IMG/VR virus record: IMGVR_UViG_3300021197_000909
Span: 1-21,788 of that record
Strand: one strand, 5' to 3'
DNA from: a virus
DNA: 21,788 nt
A model generated the notes under the pieces. It saw nothing but the letters and a program-made list of their open reading frames with translations, did not search any database and was not told the origin of the DNA. Both the position numbers and the translations under genes were made by a program. Each line of letters begins with the position of its first letter. Positions within the stretch are counted from its first letter, which is position 1. Shown here piece after piece: positions 11,134 to 19,697 of the stretch.

Positions 11134-12621
11134 CTATTGCCTCTCTTCTTCTCTAATAAAAGGTTTTACCGCTCTTCCTCCTGTAAACAGTCCTTCAGCA
11201 ATAACTCTCGAATAATTCTTTTTAAAAGGAGTATCAGCTACTGCTTGTATTCTACTTAACTGTTCTCTGGTAACTCCTTTAGGGACAGGGGTTGACAAAT
11301 CAACACCAGAATATTCTTTTAATTTATTCATTGATTTTTTAGTTGCTGTTTGTTTTGATTTATTTACTTTAGAAACAAGTTTTTTATTAGTAAGTAAGTT
11401 TACTTTTATAGGGGTTGAAACAGTAAACATCCTATCACCCTTCGGTAGTTTTATATTAAAAAGATCATGTTCGTCATTAACAAAACTAGTTAATTTTCCT
11501 TTTTTATTAATAGAAGTCATGTAATTAACTCCTCCTAAAACGTAAGAATCTGATTTTGTACTTCCAGTGACTACTGCTGGCATCCCTTTTAAAACTTCTT
11601 CTGGGTTTTGAACATCAATTTTTTTTGCTTCTAATGCGTCTAAAAACTCTTTGTCTGTTTTAAAACTTTTTGATTTACCGTGTTTCCACACACCTTTTTC
11701 TTTAACACCCCCAAATATTTTCTTTAAATCGTCTAAAGTAGAGCCTCCAAATAATTTTCTATTTAACCTAATAGGGCTTTCTAAATCCCCACCCGCCTGT
11801 GCATGAGACCTTCTTACCGCTAGTTGGTATTTTTTTGTAGAATCGTACCCAATAGAAGGAAGTGTTTTTATTACATTAAAAACTGAATTTAATTCTGCTT
11901 CATTCAACCCTGTTTTTTTAACTCCCCCTAGAACTGAAGCGTAATCATTAGCAGAAAAGTTAGGGGAAAACCCTACATTATCTACTCCTTCAGTAATTCT
12001 GTGAAATTTAGAAGGTTGTCCCATCTGTCGTGACATTAAAGTTGATTGGTCAAACTGACCTATAGCTTTTTTAGAAGCTTGTTTGGCTATTTTTCTTCCT
12101 TCTTGTGTAGATTGATCTGCTTTTTTTATAACATTTAGTGCTTGTTTAGCAACTAATTGATCTGCATAAGAAAGACCTTCGCTCCACAAACCTCTTCCAG
12201 TAGGAGAGTACCTAGCCTTTGCTAAATTTTTTACACCTTTTATCGCTCCTATACCTGCCATAGCCTTTTGCCCTAATTCACCACCCTTGCCTGAATAAAA
12301 ACCACCTAAAAAATTAGGAGAGTTAGGTATAGCTCTTGCTATAGTTTTACGAACACCAGCAGAAGGAACAAAAGGAAGTAAACCAGCTAAACCTAAAAGA
12401 GCGTTTCTTGCTGTAGGCTCTTTAGCAAAACCTATTGCATCTGCTCCCAGACCTAATATATCCCCTACTACTGGAACAGGAGAAGTTGCTAAAGCTAGTT
12501 TATCGTACCAAGGCATTGCATCAACTGCTTCACCAAAAAGACCAGCTACTCTTGCTCTAGATGTTTCGGCTTCCTTAGCCTCAGCCATCATCTTTAAAAT
12601 GTTGTCAGAAGAAGATGCCAT
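11134..12621 (-). CDS. Large internal virion-type protein (495 aa), unknown C-terminal domain
   Basis: The N-terminus is a charged helix (DNILKMMAEAKEAE), then two Gly/Ala-rich hydrophobic segments at about 42-66 (LALATSPVPVVGDILGLGAD) and 71-90 (ARNALLGLAGLLPFVPSAG). This set recurs in ejected proteins of podoviruses. The middle is basic and helical. The second half (about 230-420) is a more globular, strand-rich region (YVLGGVNYMTSI, LTSFVNDEHDLFNIKLP, RMFTVSTPIKVNLL) that I cannot assign. The start overlaps the preceding stop as TAATG. It is probably a virion protein delivered with the DNA, possibly with an effector domain; the latter is inference. Confidence 0.7.
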   Translation of the reverse strand: MASSSDNILKMMAEAKEAETSRARVAGLFGEAVDAMPWYDKLALATSPVPVVGDILGLGADAIGFAKEPTARNALLGLAGLLPFVPSAGVRKTIARAIPNSPNFLGGFYSGKGGELGQKAMAGIGAIKGVKNLAKARYSPTGRGLWSEGLSYADQLVAKQALNVIKKADQSTQEGRKIAKQASKKAIGQFDQSTLMSRQMGQPSKFHRITEGVDNVGFSPNFSANDYASVLGGVKKTGLNEAELNSVFNVIKTLPSIGYDSTKKYQLAVRRSHAQAGGDLESPIRLNRKLFGGSTLDDLKKIFGGVKEKGVWKHGKSKSFKTDKEFLDALEAKKIDVQNPEEVLKGMPAVVTGSTKSDSYVLGGVNYMTSINKKGKLTSFVNDEHDLFNIKLPKGDRMFTVSTPIKVNLLTNKKLVSKVNKSKQTATKKSMNKLKEYSGVDLSTPVPKGVTREQLSRIQAVADTPFKKNYSRVIAEGLFTGGRAVKPFIREEERQ

Positions 12622-14615
12622 TAATCACCCTTTAACATTTTAATAATATTATCATCCCCCATGCCTTCTGCGTAAGCATCGTCAACAACATCATCTATTA
12701 AAACCATAGCTAGTTTTGCAGCTTGTTCTGGTTTATTTCCTAATTCATTTATTTTTATTAATTTGTTCACATATTTAGGATTTACAGAAGCTCTTGCTAA
12801 AAATATAGGACCAAGAAGAATAGTTCCTGCGCTAACAACTGCTGTACTGGCTGGCATTAATCCAGTAGCACCTGCTGCAGCAAGACCACCCGCTGCTGTA
12901 AATTCCTTACTTCTTAAGAACAAAGTAGCAAGACCTGACTCTGGTTTTTTAGATGCGTTTGCCATTAGATTGACAGTTTTACGAAAAGAAGAATAGTTTG
13001 CACCCAATATTGCTTTAATTTTTTTAGCTTCTGTAGGATTTTTTAATGTCTCTGCTACTTTACTATAATCTGATAAATCAAAATCAGGTCTAGTAGGGTT
13101 TTTTATAACTGTTTGTATGTACCCTCTTGCTATTGCTTGTTTAGCTTCTTTTGCAGAAGAAAAAACCATAGAGTTTAATTTGTTTGAAGGAATTTTAGAG
13201 TAGGCTTTATCAATAGATCGCATAACTGCTTGAACATTTTCAACTTTTCCGGGTTGAGCAAACATAGCACCTAATGCTGTAAAACCACCTGAATTATTAG
13301 CGTCTATAAACTTTTGATTTATCTTTGGATAAATACCTTCTAAAGTATCTCCATAAGCTTTCTGAAGCTTTCTAAAAGAAGAACCAGCTTCTTTATCTAC
13401 TTTGGTTATATTTGTACGCACAACGGTTTTAACTCTTTTTGCTAAAGAGGTTAATTCTCTAGCTACCGTAGGATCAAAAGAAGGACCAAAAGAAGATACT
13501 TTTGCTATTTGTTGATTAACAGCTTGTTCAAAATCAAGTAAAAATTTAGCAGGTCCCTTTACATTTTCCCCCATTAAGTTATTTAATGTATCAATAACCC
13601 CTAGTGTTTTTTCGTCTAACTTTGAGTTTCCTAAAGCATCAAGATTTTCTTTTCTATTTACAAAAGACTTTAAAGAATTTTTTAAAGGGTTTAAACTTAT
13701 TGTTGTTTTAGATAAAGTTTTACTTATTTCCCCCAAACTATCTCCGTACTCTCTAACAGTAACGTTTCGACCTTCTTCAAAGGCATCCATAAGTCCTTTA
13801 CCAAGAACGTCATTAGTTATTTCACTACCTTGCCCAATAATATTAGACATCCTTGATCTAACTAATTCTTGTATTCTTTCTTGAGTGTTTGCAAAAACAT
13901 TCTTACCAAAAAAACCTGTTCTTCCTATGTTTTCTTTAGTTATTTCAAATTTAGGAGCAATTCCTGTTTGAAAAGGAGTTAAAGACATTCCTTCTTTTTG
14001 TAATATTTCTTGTGATTCTGCTACATCAGGTAACATTTTAGAGTTAGACATGTCTCCTGAAGCAATTCGTTTAACAACTTCTTCGGGAGGAACTCCTGAT
14101 TTTAATAGTTTTTTAGCACCAGCAAGTAAAGGTTTTCCTATCCTAGCTATACCTAAAGTAGCTATGTCCATTCCTAAAGACAAGGCTGCTTCGGTTAAAG
14201 CTTTCTGAACATCTCCGTCTGAATAATAAGAACCTGCTCCAGACCCTATAGAACCACCAACAATCGATCCTACTAAAGCACCTCCGGGAAGAGGTGATAA
14301 AAAACCTATAATACCTCCAGCAATAGTACCTCCAATTCCTCCGGGAAGTGATCCATTTTTATTAAGATATTCAATAGTTTCTTCTACAGTTAGTCCAGAT
14401 ATGGCATCACCAGCAGACCTTAAAACATCCAGTACTTGATCCATACTACTTTTTTGTGGCTGAGGTGTTGTAGGGGCAGGAGTATAGCCTATTTTTTGAT
14501 CAAACTCACTCCTGTCCATGTCTGAATAATTACTATTATACAGCTTATCTGCTAACTCTTTATCAGATAAATCATTATATTGAGGATATTGCTGTTTAAT
14601 TTGTTGTAAATTCAT
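12621..14615 (-). CDS. Internal virion / DNA ejection protein (664 aa)
   Basis: Residues 10-44 carry 'YPQYNDLSDKELADKLYNS' and 'DMDRSEFDQKIGY', a short domain I know from the N-termini of many phage internal virion and ejection proteins. Next comes a long Gly-rich hydrophobic region (about 93-135: GGIGGTIAGGIIGFLSPLPG and GSIVGGSIGSGAG), which looks like membrane-inserting glycine zippers, then a long helical body, a second apolar patch near 590-620 and an acidic end. There is no transglycosylase motif. It probably forms part of the ejectosome that carries DNA across the host envelope. It is coupled by TAATG to both neighbours. Confidence 0.7.
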   Translation of the reverse strand: MNLQQIKQQYPQYNDLSDKELADKLYNSNYSDMDRSEFDQKIGYTPAPTTPQPQKSSMDQVLDVLRSAGDAISGLTVEETIEYLNKNGSLPGGIGGTIAGGIIGFLSPLPGGALVGSIVGGSIGSGAGSYYSDGDVQKALTEAALSLGMDIATLGIARIGKPLLAGAKKLLKSGVPPEEVVKRIASGDMSNSKMLPDVAESQEILQKEGMSLTPFQTGIAPKFEITKENIGRTGFFGKNVFANTQERIQELVRSRMSNIIGQGSEITNDVLGKGLMDAFEEGRNVTVREYGDSLGEISKTLSKTTISLNPLKNSLKSFVNRKENLDALGNSKLDEKTLGVIDTLNNLMGENVKGPAKFLLDFEQAVNQQIAKVSSFGPSFDPTVARELTSLAKRVKTVVRTNITKVDKEAGSSFRKLQKAYGDTLEGIYPKINQKFIDANNSGGFTALGAMFAQPGKVENVQAVMRSIDKAYSKIPSNKLNSMVFSSAKEAKQAIARGYIQTVIKNPTRPDFDLSDYSKVAETLKNPTEAKKIKAILGANYSSFRKTVNLMANASKKPESGLATLFLRSKEFTAAGGLAAAGATGLMPASTAVVSAGTILLGPIFLARASVNPKYVNKLIKINELGNKPEQAAKLAMVLIDDVVDDAYAEGMGDDNIIKMLKGD

Positions 14616-15829
14616 TAACGTATTCCTAAAGGATCATTGTTTTCAGCCACTGGTGTCGAAAATAAATTTGTTTTTGCTTTGTTAAATAAATCAAGACCTC
14701 CTATATCTTGAGGGTTTGTGTTGGTAACTAACCAATCACCAGCTTTAACATCCTTATCCATTTCCCTAATTATGTCTTCAATTATAGCAACGTTAACTTC
14801 CGTACTTTGTCCTAAAGTAGCTAACTTGTCTTCTATATATTTTAAATCTGCATCTGTAGGTCTTGTTCCTAACTTTTTTAACTCTTTAACGAGTATATCG
14901 GAAGTTAGTTTATTGAATAAACCTATATTACCAGCAGTTTTTCCAAGGAAATCTGTTATGGGTTTTTTAACATTAGCTGTAAAACCACCAGTTTGTATAG
15001 TTTTAAGTAACTGTAAAGCTTGTGTCATTTTACTTTTTATTCTGCTTGATAATATCCCTGTTTCTATAGTTTTACCTCTCAATGTTGCCCAATTTTTACC
15101 AGCTTGTTTTACGCTTGCAATTCGACCTTCTTCGCCAACTCTCTGACCCGTTGTCATTTTACTTTTTCCAAGTAAAGCATAAGACCCTAAATTTATTTCG
15201 TTTTTGGAAGTTACTCCTGTAGTTTTATCAGTAATAGGAGTAATCATTATAATATCTTCTCCTTTCTTTTGATACACAGGAGTTCCCACATCATAGTCTT
15301 TACTTGCCTTTAAAGAATTTAAGTGTTTAGCCTTTGCAGTTTGTAATGTTGCAGGAAGTTCTTTTTCTTTTATAGTAACTTCACGTTCTTTCACAGCTAT
15401 TTGCCTTCTCTTAAGGTCTAAACCAGCCATTCCTTGTGCCATCTGAAGAAATTTAAAAGCTTCATCTTGATAACCTCTTGACATTAATTCACTAAATCCT
15501 GTTTCAAGTTCAGCTTCGCTAATTTTACCATCGTCCTCTGTAAATTTTTGTAACATAGAATTAATTTCTGTGCGGTCTTTATCTCTTTTGACTGCTCTAG
15601 ACAACCTAGGGTCCTGTGGCATCTTCATACCAAAGGCTCCCATAGCACCACCAAAAAGATTTCCAAGTGCTTGTCTGCCTCTCTCAGTAGCCTGAGACAT
15701 CAACTGAGCCTGATAACCACCTGCTCTAGAATCTAGTCCTGCTTGTCTGATACGCAGTTCATTCTCTTGGTTCATTAGTTGCCTAATGTCCTGTGGTGTA
15801 GGTCCACCAAATAATCCTTTGACTGCCAT
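14615..15829 (-). CDS. Internal virion-type protein (404 aa)
   Basis: The N-terminus is Gln/Arg-rich helix (QDIRQLMNQENELRIRQAGL) with a Gly-rich patch (LGNLFGGAMGAFG, 56-67). Residues 96-107 (FTEDDGKISEAE) resemble an EF-hand loop, but position 1 lacks Asp. Then comes a long coiled-coil-like stretch (about 125-165), and a C-terminal region with GTRPTDADL at 321-329, a motif I recall in other phage virion proteins. It stands next to the 664- and 495-aa proteins, so the three probably make up the ejected internal core. The start follows the stop of the 50-aa gene by 2 bases. Confidence 0.65.
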   Translation of the reverse strand: MAVKGLFGGPTPQDIRQLMNQENELRIRQAGLDSRAGGYQAQLMSQATERGRQALGNLFGGAMGAFGMKMPQDPRLSRAVKRDKDRTEINSMLQKFTEDDGKISEAELETGFSELMSRGYQDEAFKFLQMAQGMAGLDLKRRQIAVKEREVTIKEKELPATLQTAKAKHLNSLKASKDYDVGTPVYQKKGEDIIMITPITDKTTGVTSKNEINLGSYALLGKSKMTTGQRVGEEGRIASVKQAGKNWATLRGKTIETGILSSRIKSKMTQALQLLKTIQTGGFTANVKKPITDFLGKTAGNIGLFNKLTSDILVKELKKLGTRPTDADLKYIEDKLATLGQSTEVNVAIIEDIIREMDKDVKAGDWLVTNTNPQDIGGLDLFNKAKTNLFSTPVAENNDPLGIR

Positions 15830-15831
15830 AG

Positions 15832-15984
15832 CTATGCCTTCCTTGTCCTTGTTTTTTTCTTTGATTTCTTTTTCTTGAAACCAGCTTGCATGTTTTTATA
15901 GTCCTCATCACTAATCTTACTTTTCTTTTTAGTACGAGAAATGTTTTTACGTCTTCTTCTGTTTATGTTTTCATATAATGACAT
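15832..15984 (-). CDS. Small Arg/Lys-rich protein (50 aa), MSLYENI type
   Basis: ATG at 15984 overlaps the stop of the 417-aa gene as TAATG; the stop TAG is at 15832-15834. The product begins MSLYENINRRRRKN, followed by 'ISRTKKKSKISDEDYKNMQAGF' and a Lys/Arg tail (KKKKSKKKTRTRKA). Short proteins starting MSLYENI with an Arg/Lys-rich body are common among the structural genes of marine phages. They probably bind DNA in the head or act in assembly, but no experiment is known to me. Confidence 0.75.
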   Translation of the reverse strand: MSLYENINRRRRKNISRTKKKSKISDEDYKNMQAGFKKKKSKKKTRTRKA

Positions 15985-17237
15985 TATAAATACCCATCAT
16001 CGCTATCAAACGATCCCCAACTATCTGAATCAGCATCAGATGCTCCAACAGCATCGCCAGAACCTCCAAAACCATCGTCAAAATCTGCCCAACCTTGATA
16101 CTCATCTTTAGCTTCTTGCATAGCAGTAGCCATTGTTTGAGCTTGTTCTACAGCATCGTTATACCCACCGCCTTGATCGTAAACAGACCCAGCTAGTTCG
16201 TTCCAAGCATTACCACTCATGTTACTTAAAGAATCAATAGCTTCGTTAGTGTTTGAATCTCCGTATCCTGAAGGTCCATATCCGTAAGGTGTTCCATCAT
16301 AAGCTAACTGACCGTAACCAAACTCATCATCTCGTTCAGTTTTGAAGTAATCATTTAAGTCGTTTGCTCTAACGTATCCTTGTGGGGTATTTATATACTC
16401 TTCTCCAAGACCTTTGTTTACCATATCTTCAACCATGTTTGTCATGTTAAGCATACCCTCTTGCATACCTCCACCACCTGCTGATTTACTATCAAAACCA
16501 ACTAAACCTTGATCTGGGTCCATAAATAAATTAGAGTCTACATTAGGGTCATAGTCGTGATGAAATCCCATAGCGTTTAAACCACCTCCAAGCATACCAA
16601 ATAAACCCCCTGTGGTTCCTAATCCTAAAATACTAGCTACAGGCATCATACCTGCTGCAACTTTACGACCATTTATAAAAGAAGGGCTGTCTCCCCTAGC
16701 TTGTCCTATGGCATCTATAGCTTGCATATTTCTACCCATACCACCCATGCTTAAAGGATTTCCTGTTATTTGCTGTAAAGCGGTAGGAGCAGTATAAGGT
16801 CCTGTACCCATGTCAAATAAACCACTAAGGCTAAAGTTGCTACCGCTTGTAGCAGGAGACTCATCTACAGAAGTTGCTCCTAAACCGTTAAAAATATTTT
16901 CTATTCCACTTGCAAAACTAGAAACTGTGTCTGATATTCCTGTGGCTATTTGTTCCGGTACTTCAGCTAATCGAGAAAAACCACGGGTAAACGCATCACT
17001 ATTTATTGAGGGACTGAAAGAACCGCTAGTTGAAGCTATATCACCAAAAGTAGAACTGTAGTCTTCTCCGCTACCACCGTCATCAAGAGGTGGTCTTCTT
17101 GGAGGTAAGGCAGGTAACAAAGGTGCTACTGAAGGTGAAACAGGAACAACTGCATCAGGATCAACTACTGCTCCTCTGTCAATAAGAAACCTTTGTAGGA
17201 AGGGAGGGAGTGATGCTAACTCTTGAGATATTGCCAT
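15984..17237 (-). CDS. Virion-associated protein of unknown function (417 aa)
   Basis: Low-complexity composition: a Pro-rich N-terminus (PLLPALPPRRPPLDDGG at about 39-55), Ser/Gly/Ala-rich segments, an apolar patch (VASILGLGTTGGLFGMLGGG, about 200-219), Gly/Tyr repeats (YGYGPSGYGD), and a very acidic end rich in Asp, Ser and Gly. There are few charged helices and no enzyme motif. It starts by TAATG coupling to the 259-aa gene. Location between tail and internal-core genes suggests a structural, flexible or scaffold-like part. The product is not recognised. Confidence 0.6.
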   Translation of the reverse strand: MAISQELASLPPFLQRFLIDRGAVVDPDAVVPVSPSVAPLLPALPPRRPPLDDGGSGEDYSSTFGDIASTSGSFSPSINSDAFTRGFSRLAEVPEQIATGISDTVSSFASGIENIFNGLGATSVDESPATSGSNFSLSGLFDMGTGPYTAPTALQQITGNPLSMGGMGRNMQAIDAIGQARGDSPSFINGRKVAAGMMPVASILGLGTTGGLFGMLGGGLNAMGFHHDYDPNVDSNLFMDPDQGLVGFDSKSAGGGGMQEGMLNMTNMVEDMVNKGLGEEYINTPQGYVRANDLNDYFKTERDDEFGYGQLAYDGTPYGYGPSGYGDSNTNEAIDSLSNMSGNAWNELAGSVYDQGGGYNDAVEQAQTMATAMQEAKDEYQGWADFDDGFGGSGDAVGASDADSDSWGSFDSDDGYL

Positions 17238-18016
17238 TATGTTACCTGCTGACTTCTTTGAGTAAATAAACCGCCTAGGGAACCAAGAGCATTACCTGCT
17301 GTACTGCCCATAGCTGCTGTAACATTACCTAAGTTTTGTGCTGCCCCTGTTCTTGCTTGAAGACCTGAAGATGCTAACCTTCCTAAGTCACCTCCGATAC
17401 CTCTACCTAAATTAGCTTGCTGTAGTGGAATATTAAGAAGTCCAGTAGCAGTAGAAATATCACCTGTTTCTCTACCAAGTAAACTATCAATAAGAGTTTG
17501 AGCTTGTCCAAATGATTGAGTACGTCTTTGATTTTGGCTTCTTAGTATTGCTTCTTCCAAAGCACCCATGTCTTCTCTACCACCTGTGGAACCTAAGCGT
17601 CCCTGAGCAAGAAGTCTAGTCTCTAAATCTCTACGCAACCTATCTTCATCTCTTTGGAAAAATGGTTGTTGTTGTTCGTAAAATACATCAGCAGCCCCAA
17701 ATGGATCGGTAGCTAAGGGAAGAAGCTGTTCACCAAATAGACCACTTCTGCTTAAAGCACCTTGGTAAATATCTTGTAGTTCTGGAGATAGGTTAAGAAG
17801 TGCTGTTTGACTATCAGTATCAAACTCTGCTGTTCCTCCTATACTTCCAACACCAAAAGGCTGACCAGCTTCTATGGTTCTATCTGCTGCTTGATTAATA
17901 GATGATGCTTGTTGTTCCGCTGCTCTTTGAATTGCTTTTTGTTGCTCTCTAGCACCTAAGAAAGAAAGACCTCCTCCTAATAATGCTGAACCTAAACCGT
18001 CAAAAAAACTTGCCAT
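17237..18016 (-). CDS. Virion protein, gp14-like internal core candidate (259 aa)
   Basis: It begins MASFFDGLGSALLGGGLSFL, an apolar Gly-rich helix, then 'GAREQQKAIQRAAEQQAS' and long Gln/Arg/Leu-rich helices (DEDRLRRDLETRLLAQGRLG). It ends in a Gly/Ala/Asn-rich part (AAQNLGNVTAAMGSTAGNAL). This plan (short apolar helix, then Q/A-rich helices) is that of T7 gp14-type ejection proteins placed just after the nozzle gene. ATG at 18016 has AAAGGGA upstream, and a possible minus-strand promoter lies in the short gap and the end of the nozzle gene. Confidence 0.65.
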   Translation of the reverse strand: MASFFDGLGSALLGGGLSFLGAREQQKAIQRAAEQQASSINQAADRTIEAGQPFGVGSIGGTAEFDTDSQTALLNLSPELQDIYQGALSRSGLFGEQLLPLATDPFGAADVFYEQQQPFFQRDEDRLRRDLETRLLAQGRLGSTGGREDMGALEEAILRSQNQRRTQSFGQAQTLIDSLLGRETGDISTATGLLNIPLQQANLGRGIGGDLGRLASSGLQARTGAAQNLGNVTAAMGSTAGNALGSLGGLFTQRSQQVT

Positions 18017-18037
18017 AATATTCCCTTTGCTTACCTA

Positions 18038-18057
18038 TATTTTACCTTATTTTACCT
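18038..18057. repeat. Two perfect tandem copies of a 10-bp unit
   Basis: TATTTTACCT (plus strand) at 18038-18047 and 18048-18057. On the minus strand the second copy holds the stop codon of the nozzle gene and the TAAAAT hexamer of a possible promoter. Confidence 0.6.
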
Positions 18058-18068
18058 TGTTTTGTCAA
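18039..18068 (-). promoter_or_regulatory. Possible sigma70-like promoter on the minus strand
   Basis: Read on the minus strand: TTGACA (18068-18063, 6/6), an 18-bp spacer, then TAAAAT (18044-18039, 5/6). It would start transcription just before the 259-aa gene at 18016. Confidence 0.4.
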
Positions 18069-19697
18069 GAGTGTTGTATTGATTAAACTTGAGTGATGAC
18101 CGTTAACTTCTACTACCATTTTAATTCTTATATTTTTACCTGTTCTAGCCAAAGGAACTTTATATTCCCTAGGACCTGCTATTGGAGCATACTTAGCTTT
18201 GCCGTATAAAGAAGAAGAACTTCCGTATAAAAATGTTATTGCATCTGAAACTAAAGTAAATGTTTTAGAATAAGTAGAGTCCTCTTCATAGTCCTTAGCT
18301 ATTGTAATAGTTGCTGCACTATTTTGACCACCAGTTATTATCATTAAACCACTTTTAATTATTTTAGAAAATACTTGATCTCCAAGGTCTAACCAAGTAC
18401 TTTGGAATTGCCAGTTATAATCACTTTTTACAGTACTATAACAAACACCGCCTTGAAAAGTATGTCCTGCTGTTTCACACGCACTTTCGTTTCCAAAAGA
18501 ACCAGTTACATTACTAAGAACAATATCATTATATCCAGTATACTCAGCTACAGAAGTAGACGTACCCATGTATAACTTACCGTCTAATGTACTTACAGCC
18601 GTATAAGGGTTACTTGTAAATGTCCATGTTGTTATTCTAGGTACTGTTTTAACACCTCTAGAAAAATCAAAATAATAAGCAATGTTACTACTAGGTATAA
18701 ATGTAACAACAAAACCATCTGTTTGGTGATAACAACTTTTAACCTGACTTAAGTCAGCAGTACTTATTATCCTACTCAAATCATTTCTTACTGCAATAGA
18801 AACAGTTTCTACAGGAGCTTTACCGTCTTGTTGAGTAAGACGAGATAAGGCAGTTAACCCTTCAAAACTTAAAAATAGTAACTCAGTTCCTACGTAAACA
18901 AGGTTATCTCTACCAGCTAAACCAGTTCCTATTATAATCTCGTCTAATGATATGCTTGTGGGTACTGAAGCACTTTTAAAAATAACAATGTTTTGTTTAC
19001 CAAAAACTACTAACTTATCTTCTAACGCACCTAAGGCAATAATTTCATCATTACCCCAAACAGTTTTAAGATCAATAGAACCAGAAGCCCCACCCTGTAA
19101 TTTTTGACCAATTAAGTTGTCTGAGTAAAACACAGTTCCTTTATCTTCAGTAACACCCCCATACCATATTCTACCAAACTCACCTAAAGCACATGAGGGA
19201 TCAAAAGTAGTAACACCAGCAGGTGCTTGATAACTTCCTAAGTCATCTATATCTGTCCAAGCAGAACCACTATAGTTAATAGGCATGTGTCCTGATTGTA
19301 CACCCCAAAACTGATCATTAAAATTAATCCATTGCCAATTAGAATCAGTTATGGTCTGAGGTGATCCTGCAAAACTTTGTGTCGTAAGTCCGTGAGGTGT
19401 TGTAGATGTATCTAGTTTTACTATAGTAGCTCCAGAACCCCCGTAGTATTCTCTAGTACGGTCTGATTTAACAAACTCACCTAAAGACTTTACAGGAGAA
19501 GCTAGTATTTTGCCTACTTGTTTAGAACCTTTTCTTGGCCCCATTCGACCCTCAAGGTCATAGACAACATTATTTGCTTCTGTAAGCCACTGTGGTCCTA
19601 ATGTAGAGTCTTCTGCCTGAGTGTTTAACCCTGCATCTCCTAACCCCTTTAGGACTACTGGTCTAGTTGGTTTAACTGGCATACCAAGTTGTCTCAT
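18042..19697 (-). CDS. Tail nozzle / tail tubular protein B-like (551 aa)
   Basis: A strand-rich protein directly after the adaptor gene. The N-terminal 'LKGLGDAGLNTQAEDSTLGPQWLTEANNV' (cut here) and 'EGRMGPRKGSKQ' resemble the start of podovirus nozzle proteins. The body shows repeated blade-like segments (IWYGGV, VVFGKQNIVIFK, LLFLSFEGL, LYMGTSTSVAEY) suggesting a beta-propeller, as in P22 gp10/T7 gp12-type proteins. A Cys pair about 16 residues apart (SACETAG...GGVCYS) lies near residues 405-425. It probably extends the tail tube at its tip. The start ATG 19697 overlaps the adaptor gene by 26 bases; ATG 19682 is an alternative, and neither has a good binding site. Confidence 0.75.
   Translation of the reverse strand: MRQLGMPVKPTRPVVLKGLGDAGLNTQAEDSTLGPQWLTEANNVVYDLEGRMGPRKGSKQVGKILASPVKSLGEFVKSDRTREYYGGSGATIVKLDTSTTPHGLTTQSFAGSPQTITDSNWQWINFNDQFWGVQSGHMPINYSGSAWTDIDDLGSYQAPAGVTTFDPSCALGEFGRIWYGGVTEDKGTVFYSDNLIGQKLQGGASGSIDLKTVWGNDEIIALGALEDKLVVFGKQNIVIFKSASVPTSISLDEIIIGTGLAGRDNLVYVGTELLFLSFEGLTALSRLTQQDGKAPVETVSIAVRNDLSRIISTADLSQVKSCYHQTDGFVVTFIPSSNIAYYFDFSRGVKTVPRITTWTFTSNPYTAVSTLDGKLYMGTSTSVAEYTGYNDIVLSNVTGSFGNESACETAGHTFQGGVCYSTVKSDYNWQFQSTWLDLGDQVFSKIIKSGLMIITGGQNSAATITIAKDYEEDSTYSKTFTLVSDAITFLYGSSSSLYGKAKYAPIAGPREYKVPLARTGKNIRIKMVVEVNGHHSSLINTTLLTKQGKIR

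Noticed and set aside
12763-12996. 77-codon plus-strand frame inside the 664-aa gene
   Set aside because: Antisense shadow of an Ala/Gly-rich segment of a real gene.
14718-15146. 142-codon plus-strand frame
   Set aside because: Antisense to the 404-aa protein; its Leu/Ser/Val-rich product is typical of reverse-strand reading of Lys/Asp/Asn-rich helices.
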